Source: Eremomyces bilateralis CBS 781.70
Lineage: Eukaryota > Ascomycota > Dothideomycetes > Eremomycetales > Eremomycetaceae
Assembly (NCBI RefSeq): GCF_010015585.1
Contig: NW_022985110.1
Coordinates: forward strand, 1 to 64,000
Length of the DNA stretch: 64,000 bases
Direction of reading: 5' to 3'
A program made the position numbers and the translations under genes. Below, piece by piece: positions 52,301 through 62,272 of this stretch (position 1 is its first letter; each line of letters starts with the position of its first letter). The notes under the pieces were generated by a model. It was not told the origin of the DNA, did not search any database, and was given only the letters and a program-made list of their open reading frames with translations.

Positions 52301-53010
52301 TGTGCAAGATTCTCGGTCTCTTGAGTGCGTGTGTGGACGTTCTTTCCTCCGAAAGCCATATGAATTGTATCCAAGCAATGGAGCTCTCCCAAATGATCGT
52401 TCAAGCCACCTGGCACGACGGTCCTCTCAAGCAAATACCACACTTTGACGAGCGTGCGATCCAAGTCGCCAATGATGCAGGAGTCCACGATGTCATGCAG
52501 TTTATGGACTACATGGATCCAGATGAGAATCCGAACTATGAGGTCTTTGTGAAGAAACTCGGTTTCAACCGACAGCAGCTACAGGATGCTGCGAACTTCA
52601 CGAATACCTCGTATCCTAGCATCGATATTGCCATGAAGGTGGAAGATCCGGATTCCGTCGCTGCCGGTGAGCCATCAGTTTTGAGTGTCACATTGGAGCG
52701 CCAGATCGATGAAGACGAGGTTCCGAACACGAAGGTGCATGCGCCCTTCTATCCGGGAGAAAAGATTGAGAACTGGTGGCTTGTTGTAGCCAACGAGAAG
52801 ACGCAGAGTTCTTATGGCATCAAGCGGATCACGATAGAACGCAAGCTTCGCACCAAGCTTGAATTTACCGTGCCGGAACCGGGTCCAGTCGAGCTGACAC
52901 TGTATCTCATCTGCGACAGCTACATTGGCGTTGATCAGGCCCCAACCTTCAAGGTGAATGTCGGCGAAGCGATGGATGAAGATGAAGAGGAAGATAGTGA
53001 TGAGGAGTGA
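46363..53010 (+). CDS. brr2: Pre-mRNA splicing helicase Brr2 (U5 snRNP 200 kDa)
   Basis: 2215 aa in a single 6.6 kb exon. The N-terminus (FKYSAMSNLVLQADKRF) and plug/PWI-like region are specific to Brr2 and separate it from its shorter paralogue Slh1. The first Ski2-like cassette is complete: CAPTGSGKTNV (~551), CIDEIHLLHDDRG (~668), LSATLPN (~703), GRAGRPQYD (~908), followed by a Sec63 unit. The second cassette is degenerate in the usual way: GSAAGTGKTAC (~1404) but ADDLH (~1513) instead of DExH, LSVSL instead of SAT, and GKAGRPDMD; a second Sec63 unit and an acidic tail (DEDEEEDSDEE) follow. It unwinds U4/U6 during spliceosome activation, with the second cassette as a regulatory docking site. 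Confidence 0.95.
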   Translation: MADQKKDNPLAQFKYSAMSNLVLQADKRFVTRRGDENTGDPESLAGRLNIRDMGSRTARESAPMLKKPRGGVDVERGSIREGQDVLEKQQKKRKRDGQQSKGAGILSQHDLLVEDLKYRPRTTATQATYDLITTIVGRHLGDVPSHVTRSAADAVLEYLKDEALKDFDKKKEIDDILGVTMGSKEFNELVNLGKKITDYDAQDEDEDMEDAGEAEEGGDLDERQGVAVVFDDDEETEETQAFEVHDGDESEAEDVTGEVPEETIGGAEAPEETGEGDEMEIGETVITTGGRGRDRTHDRSIPVHEIDAYWLQRQIGQVYEDAHVQQEKTAEAFNILAGQSDDGEEKAAREIENDLMELFDYEHHELVAKLFINRDRIVWVTKWRRAADRDEQTAVEREMIASGHRKILSEIRAREGDALVDEPSKIKMDLMEVDVPETKGKTVAQPTEEGLVGGLQPKRLINLENLVFDQGNHLMTNPSVKLPKGTTKRTFKGYEEIHVPAPLPRKDASDFPDMPTSEMPAWARQGFGSASKLNRIQTKCFPVAFEGDENMLICAPTGSGKTNVAMLAILREIGKHLNPTTGEIDYDAFKIIYIAPLKALVQEQVGNFGKRLEPLGIRVAELTGDRQLTKQQIVDTQIIVTTPEKWDVITRKATDTSYTNLVRLICIDEIHLLHDDRGPVLESIVSRTIRRSEQTGDNVRLVGLSATLPNFRDVAAFLRVDPKQGMFHFDATYRPTPLKQEYIGVSDKKAIKQLKTMNDVCYTKVLEQVGAQRNQMLIFVHSRKETAKTAKYIRDKAMELDTIGQILRTDAASREILREEAEGVANADLKDLMPYGFGIHHAGMSRADRTSVEDLFADGSIQVLVCTATLAWGVNLPAHTVIIKGTQIYSPEKGSWVELSPQDVLQMLGRAGRPQYDTFGEGIIITTQTEVQYYLSLLNQQLPIESQFISKLADNLNAEIVLGTIRNRDDGVDWLGYTYLFVRMLRSPGLYSVGADYEEDEALEQKRVDLIHSAATVLANSHLIKYDAKTGRIQSTELGRIASHYYISHASMATYNQHLQPSITSIEMFRVFSLSQEFKYIPVRQDEKLELAKLLGRVPIPVKESIDEPHAKINVLLQAYISRLKLDGLALMADLVYVTQSAGRILRAIFEIVLKKGWASVAKTALSLCKMAEKRMWPTMTPLRQFPSCPRDIIQKSERIDVPWTNYFDLDPPRMGELLGMPRAGRTVCSLVQKFPRLEIEAQVQPMTRTVLRVQLSLRPNFEWDDDVHGLAELFWVLVEDCDGEDILFHDQFLLRKDYATADTNEHIMEFTVPIAEPLPPNYFISVISDRWMHAETRIVVSFQQLQLPAKFPSHTQLLDLQPLPVAALKRPDYQKLYAHWGRFNKIQTQVFNALFSSDENVLVGSAAGTGKTACAEFALLRHWMKADDSATPKAVYVAPFQELIDIRHKDWQSRLASVPNEKEIVKLTGDVTADLRLLEKGDLILATPAQWDLISRSWQRRKNVQRVTLFIADDLHMIGGQNGHIYESVVSRMHAMSLQLESGLRIVGLSVSLANARDVGEWIGANKHTIFNFSPQVRAVPLELHIQSFTIPHFPSLMLAMVKPTYNAILQLSTDKPTMVFVPNRRQARATAADLLSCCVAEDEEDRFLYAPQEQLAPILEKINERYLAESLSHGIGYFHEALTDFDKKAVEHLFRVGAIQVMLVSRDSCWEINSTSHLVIVMGTQFYDGREHRYVDYPLSEVLQMFGKAGRPDMDKSCKGVLFVPQVKREYYKKFLNDALPVESYLQGEMADTFIAEISARVISSTQDAVDWTTYTYFYRRLLANPSFYGLTDTSHEGLSSHLSELVETTLKELEEAKMITIEEDEEGEDSIEPLNPAIIASYYNISFVTMQTFLLSLNAKTKLKGIVEIVTSATEFEDIQIRRHEDHVLRRIYDRLPYKMAEASYESPHFKAFVLVQAHLSRMELPIDLAKDQEVILCKILGLLSACVDVLSSESHMNCIQAMELSQMIVQATWHDGPLKQIPHFDERAIQVANDAGVHDVMQFMDYMDPDENPNYEVFVKKLGFNRQQLQDAANFTNTSYPSIDIAMKVEDPDSVAAGEPSVLSVTLERQIDEDEVPNTKVHAPFYPGEKIENWWLVVANEKTQSSYGIKRITIERKLRTKLEFTVPEPGPVELTLYLICDSYIGVDQAPTFKVNVGEAMDEDEEEDSDEE

Positions 53011-53615
53011 AGGAGTCAGAAGGACTGGCGCAGGGAAAAGTTAATGTACAAATACGTGCCAGGATAGACCGTCTGAATGATAAATCATGGATCAATTGCT
53101 CTGTTCCCGTACAATGTATGATATAACATTTTGGTCACATATTCAGATGGTAGTTTAAGTACGAATTCCATGCATGAGTCAGTAGGGCTTGTTAGCATCA
53201 TTGGCTGGTCAACGCAATTAATACCAATTATTATTTAATACCGGAACATACTACACATCAAGTGCGTCACCTCTGGTCTCGCCCTCATCAATCATGTATC
53301 AAGCTCATTATTCAACCACGAGCCATGTCATACATTGTCCCAACCCACAGCATGGTCCAGATCTTAACACCTACCCAAAGTTAACTCCTCTTTGTTTTAG
53401 AATCATCAAACTGATTTCTTGTTCCCTGTACCACGTCACACCAATCACCCATGGACGTGCGAACTCAGGTGTGTTCATGGTTTTCGAGGGCATAATCTCG
53501 TCCGTCAATTGACAAGACCGCTTTCCAGGGCTATCGACACGGTCAACGTCCTTTCGACTAGAGAAGTCATCCATTCTCTGTGCCAATCCATAGTACTCGA
53601 ACCAACGGCAGCACA
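53011..53615. other. Intergenic, brr2 3' flank
   Basis: 605 bp, AT-rich near 53200-53300. No gene or repeat supported. The downstream gene's 5' leader may start here. Confidence 0.4.
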
Positions 53616-54890
53616 ATGGTGGGACTGTGGCAGAGTCCTCATTCACGATCGCACCCGAAACCGTCCTCCCAGTCCTCTTCCTCTCCATCCACGCCGGGGA
53701 AGCGAAATCGTCTACATCACCGAATGTCGTTCCAAGAATTTCCAACAGTGCGCATGGTCAGTGATGGGCCGCCTTCGCCAGAGATAAAAACGCGACATAG
53801 AAATAGTCTCTCGGTCTCAGGACATTCTCATGAACGGAATGGTGGATCGATCGGCAATAGCGAAAAGCCAGCTTTCCCCTTACCGATACGTGAAGGCTTA
53901 CCCACGATACCGACCACATCACCTATCATCCTCAGAGACATAGCTGGCGGTTCTCCACCCAGGGATCCTGCGTCTACGAATACTTTTCTTTCGAGCGATC
54001 ACAACTCACTCTCATCCCCGAAATCCTCTTCATCAAGAGACTCCCCAATCATCAGTGATTCAACCCGACGTCTAAGCATCAAGAACACCCCCGAAGGTGC
54101 TCCATCTTCGCCAGTTCTTAGTAACGGAGTTAGTACTTCACGGACCTTCGGCGCCATAATATCACCACCCACTATAACGGAATCGACGCGGTCATCTCAC
54201 ATCATATCACGTTTGACATCGGAAGTTGAAGGACTTCGTCGCAACCTGAATTCTGTACAAGCGCGGCACGATGAATCACAGCGGAACTTATCCACCGCCC
54301 GCCAGGTCATCCAATCGCTGCGGGCTGAGAATGAGAATCTGGTACACATGAGAGAAACAGAGACAAAGATGCTGGGACGGAGAGATAGAAAGATCGGGGA
54401 GATGAAAGAGCAGCTGGAACATGAAATTGCACGACGCATCAAAGCTGAGGATGCCGTACAAGACCTAGGTACACAGCTCAACGAAACAAGGCAGAGTTCG
54501 CACAAGGAGGTCGCCGACGCCAAGGAAGCTCGCGCACATGCTGATGCACAGTATGCTGCAGTCACCAGTGGCTTCGATGGGTTGCGGCGTGAGGTAGAAC
54601 GGCTCCGTCAAAGACTGGAGGAGGCGCGGGCTGAGAATGCCAAGGATGCCGAGAAGTTGGACATGTTGGAGATGGTCCATGAGATGCAGGCGACAGCCAT
54701 CCAACGACATGAAGAGATTGCAAAGAGAATGGACATGGTGGTGAAGAACTACGGACAAGCATCCGACGTTTGTCAAGAGAAGATGGAGGGGCTTGAGCTC
54801 ATCCAGCAGGAAATGGAAGAAACTCGAGATCGAATGCGGTGGGTAATGCGCGTGCAGGGGAGTCGGAGCCCAGAGCAGTTGAGTGCATGA
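53616..54890 (+). CDS. Coiled-coil protein, She3-like
   Basis: 424 aa, single exon, ATG at 53616; an in-frame GTG at 53580 is not used. The first ~200 residues are Ser/Pro-rich and disordered. From ISPPTITESTRSSHIISRLTSEVEGLRRNL onward (about residue 180) the protein is a nearly continuous coiled coil, rich in E, K, R and Q, to the C-terminus. The border sequence resembles what fungal genomes annotate as SWI5-dependent HO expression protein 3 (She3), an RNA-transport adaptor that links cargo to a type V myosin. That match is from memory and coiled coils mislead easily, so only the architecture is certain. Confidence 0.6.
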   Translation: MVGLWQSPHSRSHPKPSSQSSSSPSTPGKRNRLHHRMSFQEFPTVRMVSDGPPSPEIKTRHRNSLSVSGHSHERNGGSIGNSEKPAFPLPIREGLPTIPTTSPIILRDIAGGSPPRDPASTNTFLSSDHNSLSSPKSSSSRDSPIISDSTRRLSIKNTPEGAPSSPVLSNGVSTSRTFGAIISPPTITESTRSSHIISRLTSEVEGLRRNLNSVQARHDESQRNLSTARQVIQSLRAENENLVHMRETETKMLGRRDRKIGEMKEQLEHEIARRIKAEDAVQDLGTQLNETRQSSHKEVADAKEARAHADAQYAAVTSGFDGLRREVERLRQRLEEARAENAKDAEKLDMLEMVHEMQATAIQRHEEIAKRMDMVVKNYGQASDVCQEKMEGLELIQQEMEETRDRMRWVMRVQGSRSPEQLSA

Positions 54891-56228
54891 ACTGAGTCGA
54901 AAGCTTTTTCACAGCATGTGGAGAATCCGGATCGAATACCTGGTTCCGAAATATTATTGGGACGAGCAACGCGTCCTATGGTAATGACATGCATGGAGGC
55001 GTTGATAGGGAACTTGGGGGCATAGATACCAATACGGGCAGACTCAACGACTACAGGTAAATGCCAAACGAGCATTATGCCACGATTTCGGCAACTGCCA
55101 GCCTCATACAGAGCTAATGGCTTGTAGGCTTTCTTATGAAATCCGATAATTATATTCCAGTTAGCAATAGTTGGAAATGGTCCAAGTTAACGCTCCACTG
55201 AGTAGTTCTATTCCCAGTAGAAGATGCATCATGGACACCACCACTGAACTCAATCGTTTTCATCATCCCTTCCTTCAAGTTACATGGAGGCCCAACGAGT
55301 GAACATAAGGCGAATACAGTTCTCCTTTTCCGTAGGCTGGAGGACGTCAAAGCTGAAAGAAGACTGAGGGAGGCCGGGGCTAAGAGAGGACCGGGAACCA
55401 CGATGTGTATAGGCGGACCGCGGATGGGGTTTGCATGAGAGATTACCAAGGACGAGGCGCATACCAATCGTGCCTTCATTGAGCCTTTGACTTAATTGTG
55501 GTCTGTCGAATTGGTAGGTTGGATTGTTGAAGGGGCTTCCGTTGAAAGTTTCCAAAAGACTGAAAAGGGAGGGTATAGGAGGGAAGGTATGGAAGGGAAT
55601 GTGTAGGAGGGTATCATGTTCCGGGGTCTAATCTTCCAGTGTCCTGGATGAAATGTAGCGTTACCGTAACTACCTCTATGTTCGGGGACCAGCGCTTAAT
55701 CGGGCCGTCTTTTACTTCTGATTCGTATGCTCTAAGGAGGTAAGAGACAGGTCGTCCTAATGAATGTCCGTACACAGGGAGCGGTGAAGCCTGCATGTAC
55801 ATTTCTGCAATAAGAAATGAGCATGTCAGAATATTATTCTCGCGATCTGGTAGATTGTAGTCGAGATTATGTCTCCTGAATCGCGTTCGAATTCACAGAA
55901 CCTTCGACCAACTTGCGGTTAGAGTGAGATTTGCGGTGGCGTCTTGTGACAGGTTGCATGTCGGCATATGAAATCTGCTTAGCAAACTGGATACTGGATA
56001 GAAGTCTAAGACACCAGATCGATTCTTAAGGGAGCAAGTGAAGAAAAATATCCTGTGGCGTGAGGATCACACCTCCATCCAGATTATTCCCACAAGACCC
56101 TGGAAGATTCTTTTGACTCCAAATACACCCTATTGTTTCCCCCTCCATATTAAATATCCTGCAGCATTGCCAACTCCAGGCAATTGTATACATGTTCACG
56201 AGACAGATTGCCCATCCAATCTCAAAAA
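54891..56228. other. Intergenic, no certain gene
   Basis: 1.3 kb. The only coding-looking part is the minus-strand frame at 55280-55566, listed separately. A second minus frame (55614-55802) has no domain. The last 100 bp before 56229 probably hold the hydroxylase promoter. Confidence 0.35.
55280..55566 (-). CDS. Possible small gene or exon, uncharacterised
   Basis: A ~91-codon frame reads FNGSPFNNPTYQFDRPQL to RLMFTRWASM before its stop. Its 5' side is preceded on the minus strand by a long pyrimidine tract ending in CAG (about 55567-55620), a convincing splice acceptor. No ATG is in frame close by, so a first exon would be needed. No family recognised. A chance frame is equally possible. 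Confidence 0.22.
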
Positions 56229-58178
56229 ATGAAGCGTGAGAGAGATTCCACCGACGCCGATCCAAATGCGACAATCAAAAAGCGCCAGACCTGTGCTACC
56301 CCGAAGCAGGACTTCCGGGATGACCTTTTCGACGCCCAGACATTGAAATCATATCAGGATAGCTACGCCAATTCCCAGCCGTATATTCCCCATTCTACTA
56401 CTTTTACAGCCATATACTGATTTGATCGTAGCTACAAGCATGGCGTCCTTTCCAACCTCGTGCAACCTACACTTCTCCGCCAAGTGCGAGACGAAATTCG
56501 CAATCAGATCTCGTTCACTCCCAAAGAAACCGACATTTACAAGATCCACCAATCTGGTGACCTGGCAAATTTGGACGGACTCGATGACGGTTCCTTGAAG
56601 GATCTCCCCGCCCTCTTGAAGCTTCGCGATGCGTTATACTCCCCGGACTTCCGCAATTTCATCTCGAGCATTTCTCAATCGGGGCCATTGAGTGGCGCAA
56701 AGACGGACATGGCAATCAACGTATATACTCCAGGATGTCATCTCCTATGTCATGACGATGTTATCGGCACGAGGCGAGTCAGCTATATCCTGTACCTGAC
56801 GGATCCAGACCAACCATGGAAGCCTGAATGGGGCGGCGCACTACGGTTATATCCCACCCATAAGGAGAAGCGTGAGGACGGAAGTCAAGTGAAGATACCC
56901 GACCCAGAGTTCGACGTGGTCATCCCTCCCGCCTTCAACCAGCTGTCCTTCTTTGCAGTTCAACCGGGTGAAAGCTTCCATGACGTGGAGGAAGTGTACT
57001 TTGCCGATTCCGAAACCTCGGAAGACGATGGCGGTCGAGTTCGGATGGCAATCAGTGGATGGTTCCATATCCCTCAGCCTGGAGAGGAAGGATTCGAAGA
57101 AGGGCTTGAACAACGTCTAGCGGAAAAGAGTTCTCTCGCTCAACTGCAGGGCAACGCCAGCGAATTCGACCTACCTCAACCTGCGTGGACAAGTTTGGAT
57201 GCGAAGGAAGAGACTCTTGTGGAAGAAGATGATGAGGAACTGAGCGAGGAAAATTGCGAATTCCTGGTGAAGTACCTCAAAGCCGATTACTTGGTTCCTG
57301 AAACGGTGGAGGAACTGAACTCCATGTTCGTGGATGAGTCTTCTCTTCGGGTCGGTCAATTCCTGTGCCCAGCTTTTGAGTCTCGTCTACGGACGTGGGT
57401 CGAAAAACGGGATGGATATAGCTCTGGCCAGCGAGCGGGTGATTTGAACCATTTCAACCTCTCTCGCCCGCCACATAAACATCGGTATCTCTATCGTCAA
57501 CCATCACAGAGCAGCGGGCAAGATACCGACGCGCCATTGGACGAGCTTGTCAATCATCTCTTCCCGTCTAGACACTTCCGCAAATGGTTAAGCCTTGTCA
57601 CTGGTTTCTCTACCACGGGTCTGGATTGCCTCATCCGCAGGTTCCGACGGGGATTGGATTACACCCTGGCAACCCAATACGAGGAGGACGACCCTCAGTT
57701 GGAACTATGCTTGTCTCTCTCTCCATGGAAGCAATGGGAAGAAGAGAACGACGATGAAGACGACATGGAAGTTGAGGCTGGGGAAGACAACAATGGTACA
57801 ACCCATAAGGTCAAGGATTCGGCCCAACAACCCAACGGCAAGGATAAGGATTCCAACAAACCCGAGAGTTATGGTGGGTATGAAATCTATCTGGCTGGTG
57901 ACGAAGAGGAAGAAGAGCAAGACGCGGGTGAGGTGCCAACGAGCATGACTGGTGCTGGAACGAGAAAGTCTCGGCAAGACCCTGCTATTTACCGAAGCAA
58001 CGATGCCGATGACGATGACGGGGTGTTATTCAGCATGCCCGCAACATGGAATCAATTAAGTATCGTTTTGAGGGATCAAGGCACCATGCGTTTCGTCAAG
58101 TATGTGAGTCAAGCTGCTGGTGGGGACCGATGGGATATCTGTGCGGATTACAAGGTGCAGGATGATGCAGATGATTAA
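56229..58178 (+). CDS. ofd1: Prolyl 3-/3,4-hydroxylase, Tpa1/Ofd1 family
   Basis: Exons 56229-56380 and 56432-58178 join to 632 aa; the intron (GTATAT...GTAG) falls within SQP-YKHGVLSNLVQP. The N-terminal 2-oxoglutarate/Fe(II) dioxygenase domain has the HxD pair in CHDDVIGTRRVSYILYL, the distal His in ESFHDVEEVYF and the 2-oxoglutarate Arg in RVRMAISGWFH. The second, non-catalytic double-stranded beta-helix domain (WLSLVTGFSTTGLD, YEIYLAGDEEEE) is typical of the family. The enzyme hydroxylates a proline of ribosomal protein uS12, affecting translation termination accuracy. In fission yeast Ofd1 also controls Sre1N degradation in response to oxygen. Acidic insertions are long but lie outside the core. 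Confidence 0.88.
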
Positions 58179-58367
58179 AAAGATGTGAAAGGGCGACCTC
58201 AATGCATTAAATCTATAAACGGATCGGTGCCATTCTTGCGATGTCCCGCCAAACTCTGATCTTCGATGCCTTATATCACGACATGATCATAAGTATTTTG
58301 ATTTCGCGGCCGTGCCCATGCTGTGAGCCTCCACCGTTCCACCTCGCCATATTTCCAGGAATTTGTG

Positions 58368-59464
58368 TCAGAGCGTCGCACACCGCTCGAACTCAGCCAG
58401 GACACGCTCATACGTCCACATCGTCACTGCACTCGCGGGTGCCGCCTTGAGGAGTCCTACAGTTAACCCTCGATATAAGCCTCGTACGCCTTCAACTTTG
58501 AGGATATTCTGCAACGTTTTCGCGACGCCGCCTTCATATAATGGGATGTTCCTGTGCACGTATCTCATACGCTCCGGCCCCTGAACCTGTAGCCTTTTAC
58601 GGACAGTGTCAAGCGGGAAAACCACAGTTTTCGAGCAAACGGATGCAATCACACCGGCAACTGCATCGGGTGACCCAATGCTACTCAACGGAAGGGAGGA
58701 AGACACAAGATATGGCTGCGTGGAACCATATATTGCGAAGAAGAGGCCCATATAAGGCACCACTTGGCTGATCCCAGCCCCGATTCCCCGATAAAATCCC
58801 CCTACGCCTTCCGACGTATATATTTGATGGACGGAGCGAAGGATGGAAGGGTAAATCCGATCTTGTCCTTGGGCAGCGAATCGAGTCCGAAGAAGGTCGA
58901 GAGGGTAAGTCGCGGTGGTTGCACAGATTCCAGCGGACGCGCCTGAAACGAAAGATGTCGCGGATGAAGGCAGATCGAGCCCGGATACTAAAGCCGATGC
59001 CTGACGATAGGCGAGGAACTGGACCGCGCCATACATCAGGTAAAGGAACTCCGCAGGGACATTGCCCTTCCACAGAGCCTATCTATATCAGCAGCGGCAT
59101 CCATTGTCCAGATTGGAATCCTGACCGAAACACCCTCATCTCTTAGGATGTGTTTCAGGGTTCCAAAAGCGCCCTTATACGTCGGACCTATCACGCCCCG
59201 GTGGGACAAAGGGTCGGATAGCGAATGGCTCTGCAATTGAAGTCGGATCTTGATGACATCTAGGGGGGCGACGACAAATCTGACTCGTTGTTATTTGTGC
59301 CGCAGGCTAAGGATCTGCGAGGACAATCACCTCGACAAAAGACCGGATATGGCACCAGCAATGAGAACCTGATGTCGAGGAACCTATTGAATGTCAGGAC
59401 TGGATGATGTTGGTAGTAATTTCTCTTGACTTACCTCATGCTTCAGTCTCGTTGTATCCGACAT
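58368..59464 (-). CDS. tpc1: Mitochondrial thiamine pyrophosphate carrier
   Basis: Exons 59464-59435, 59383-59331, 59279-59126 and 59078-58368 join to 315 aa. The N-terminus is [20 protein letters not shown]. Three mitochondrial-carrier repeats show the PxD signature: [26 protein letters not shown] and [13 protein letters not shown], each followed by a GxYRG or LWKGN element. The third repeat's [16 protein letters not shown] insertion and the overall pattern fit Tpc1, which imports thiamine pyrophosphate for mitochondrial dehydrogenases. Other carriers of the family, such as Leu5 or the deoxynucleotide carrier, are less likely. All introns are 47-51 nt. The 3rd donor, GTCAGG, is weak. Confidence 0.85.
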
Positions 59465-60491
59465 ACATCGAATACTGGCAGGGTTCTTTCACTAAGGTAT
59501 AGCTATGGCCAACAGTAAAACAATACGGGGAGTGAGGTCGTGTTTTCCTACATCATCCAGTCCCCAATTCAAGACATGATGGACAATTGGACATTCTGTT
59601 GATGGATATCAAATGTCGTCAGGGTTTGGTCCGAACTATTTGTTTTGTCCTTATTGCCTGGTTGCCTTGGTCCAGCACCTGCACCAGCACCTGCACCAGC
59701 ACCCAGATAAGACTCTGTCACGTGATGTCAGCACTGCTCTTTTGAATTTGTTTGATGTTAGAAATTCCACCTGCAGTCATATCTACAAGCCCTTACGAAC
59801 AGTCATATTGATCTTGTGATTACCAGCAGTCACTAGATTGGTTTCATTGTGACAAGTGACTTCCTTTACGGAGTATTATGCCCTTAAATGGTTCCCGTCT
59901 CCTATCCAACTCCGAATATCGGACCGCGTACCCATGTTGGCGGGACAGAACGACTACGATATAGAATCCAGCATGCACACTCAGCCAATTCGACCTCAAG
60001 GCCGCAGCATTTCTCGACCGGATTACGCCGGACTTCAGCAAATGATACCGATTTCTACATCCTCCAGCCCGAACTCTGGACGAGCAAAATCTCTGTGGAC
60101 CATGGTGATGTATGGCTGCATGCGTTTGCGGAGTTGAGTATCGAGCTTCTCGCTCCTACCCGACCATCGGAATTAAACAATAGCTCTCCCAGTATTATCA
60201 GACCATGAACTAATCCTGCCCCTGGAATCCCGTTCCCGAGCCTTGTTTCCCTTGTTGCATGCACTCTTTACCACGCCAATCCGTTTGGCCGAGAACTGGG
60301 AGCCGACTTTGACCGGCAGTTTTAGCGTGCATGCTTCTCAATCCTCAAACCTTTTCCGACATCCTTTCGCGGGACCCCGACGTCGGTTCACAGGGTAGAA
60401 GAAATGGAACCACCATCGCGTAAATTCCGTTTTTATGTGAACAAGCCATCGTTCTGGTTTAATCTTTCTCCAGGTAGTTCTCTCTGGCGCC
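59465..60491. other. Divergent intergenic region, tpc1 and dioxygenase
   Basis: 1.0 kb. A 12-bp tandem repeat (CTGCACCAGCAC, about 2.5 units) is at 59675-59703. Plus-strand frames at 59856-60208 look mildly coding (WTSKISVDHGDVWLHAF) but have no domain and no clear splice signals, so I do not call a gene. Confidence 0.35.
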
Positions 60492-61952
60492 ATGTCTTCT
60501 ATCTGGCGTCATCCATCCTCCACTCGATGCTGGCTCCTCAATTTCTCGGGCCGGTCCCTTTCCACGAGGACATATGCTTCTGTCCCCATCCCCACAAATC
60601 CACTCAGAAATGAAATCCATCGGAGTTCGAGGCAGTCTGTTCTGTCGAGTTGTCGTCGCTGGGTGCCCGTAGGCTTGTCTGGGGTGCAGCAGTCATCCTT
60701 CACGATCAGCCATGGCAAATGCTCCACCAGCATGCCAGCTTCTACTACACTTTCCGACTCCGAGTTAATTGGTATCGATGTGAATGGACACATGACTCCG
60801 TTTCATGCCATATTCTTAAGGGATTCCTGCTCTTGTGCGGCCTGTATCGACCCATCAACAAGGCAAAAGCTCTTTCAGACGGCAGATATTCCTCTAGAGC
60901 TTAGACCTCGGATCGAGCAATCTACGGACGAAACTGTTAGACTTAGCTGGGAGAATGATGTTGCAGGATTTTCGTCGGATCATGAAACAGTCATTTCGAA
61001 GGCCTTCCTGGCCGATGTACTCGCGTTGCAAACCAAGGTATTGCGAGAGAAAACCGAGGACCCTCAAACACAATTGTACTGGGATGCCGCCCAGATGGAG
61101 AAGGAGAATTCCTCCATCAGTTACCATGACTATCAATCAACCGCTGGTGGTGTCTTCGAGATAGTCGATCGGCTATGGAGATACGGACTCGCGTTCCTCA
61201 AGGATGTCCCGGATGAAGTGGACTCAATCGAGAAGATAGCCACTCGCATTGGGCCTCTCCGAAATTCGTTTTACGGGACTACTTGGGATGTACGATCCAT
61301 TCCTAATTCGAAGAACATTGCCTATACGGACAAGTTTCTGGGTCTCCATATGGACTTGCTGTATATGGTCAATCCTCCGCGAATCCAGATTCTACATTCA
61401 CTCCGGGCGAGGGCACCGGGGGGAGCCTCGATGTTTTCGGATTCCTTCCGTGCTGCGGAATTGCTTCAACGGTCCAACATTGCCGGTTTCCGTTCTCTGG
61501 CAACTTTCCCAGTGACGTATCATTACGACAACGACGGACAACACTACCGTTTCACAAGACCGACAGTTGAACTAGTTGGAATTACCGATGTGAATAGTCT
61601 GACGGATAGTGATCTTGCTGCCGCACGCATTGAGAGAATCAATTGGTCACCGCCTTTCCAAGGACCATTTTCCGCAGGCTTTGGCGTCCATGATTCTGCG
61701 GTGGCCTTGAAATCGTATCTGGCTGCAGCAAAGACATTCAATGAGTCGCTGAACTCGGAAGAGCACATGTACGAATATAGGCTGAAAGAGGGAGAGGCCG
61801 TGGTGTTCGACAATCGGCGCGTGTTGCATGCCAGACGGGCTTTTGATGCTCAGGGTGGTGAGAGGTGGCTTCGAGGGGGTTATGTTGATGAAGATGTGTG
61901 GAAGAGCCAAATCAGAGTTGCTGGCAAAAGAATTTCTGACAATCAAAGCTGA
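60492..61952 (+). CDS. Gamma-butyrobetaine dioxygenase-like enzyme (carnitine synthesis)
   Basis: 486 aa, single exon. The start (MSSIWRHPSSTRCWLLNF, many Arg and Ser, no acid residues) is a likely mitochondrial presequence. A small N-terminal domain holds the Cys motif RDSCSCAACIDPSTRQ that binds zinc in this family. The TauD/TfdA-type dioxygenase core contains FLKDVPDE, GPLRNSFYGTTWDVRS, LGLHMDLLYMVNPP (HxD iron ligands), and FDNRRVLHARRAF (distal His) with the 2-oxoglutarate Arg nearby. The last step of carnitine synthesis (gamma-butyrobetaine hydroxylation) and an early step (trimethyllysine hydroxylation) use paralogous enzymes. Motif order fits the former, but I cannot exclude the latter. 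Confidence 0.82.
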   Translation: MSSIWRHPSSTRCWLLNFSGRSLSTRTYASVPIPTNPLRNEIHRSSRQSVLSSCRRWVPVGLSGVQQSSFTISHGKCSTSMPASTTLSDSELIGIDVNGHMTPFHAIFLRDSCSCAACIDPSTRQKLFQTADIPLELRPRIEQSTDETVRLSWENDVAGFSSDHETVISKAFLADVLALQTKVLREKTEDPQTQLYWDAAQMEKENSSISYHDYQSTAGGVFEIVDRLWRYGLAFLKDVPDEVDSIEKIATRIGPLRNSFYGTTWDVRSIPNSKNIAYTDKFLGLHMDLLYMVNPPRIQILHSLRARAPGGASMFSDSFRAAELLQRSNIAGFRSLATFPVTYHYDNDGQHYRFTRPTVELVGITDVNSLTDSDLAAARIERINWSPPFQGPFSAGFGVHDSAVALKSYLAAAKTFNESLNSEEHMYEYRLKEGEAVVFDNRRVLHARRAFDAQGGERWLRGGYVDEDVWKSQIRVAGKRISDNQS

Positions 61953-62272
61953 TAAAGAGAATACGGTTTTTGAAAGGCCCGAATTATTTACTTTAGCTAT
62001 TTTATGAAATATGAAAATGTCAATCCCGTAAGGATCAATTATATGGAATCGGGAAACCCCTGATCTGATTGCCACTTGCTACGATTTCAACTCATGAAAA
62101 TATAAGATCCTATTAACGTCTTGGTCTCAGAAAAATTCAACTCCTTCATCACTCTTCCCACCTGCTTACGATATCATTCGCTGCAATAACACAAAGTGGA
62201 ACAATTCTTGGGATTTGATGCTACATGTCCCAGCCAGCAAAGTGAGGCGCTTACTCAGTCTTGACTGCCAGC
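61953..62272. other. Intergenic between dioxygenase and SET/MYND gene
   Basis: 320 bp. AT-rich at 61955-62030, probably the terminator and 3' UTR region of the dioxygenase. No gene seen. Confidence 0.4.

Noticed and set aside
46363-53010. Slh1/ASCC3 instead of Brr2, which would pair with cue3 in one window
   Set aside because: Length of 2215 aa and the FKYSAMSNLVLQADKRF N-terminus fit Brr2; Slh1 is shorter and lacks it.
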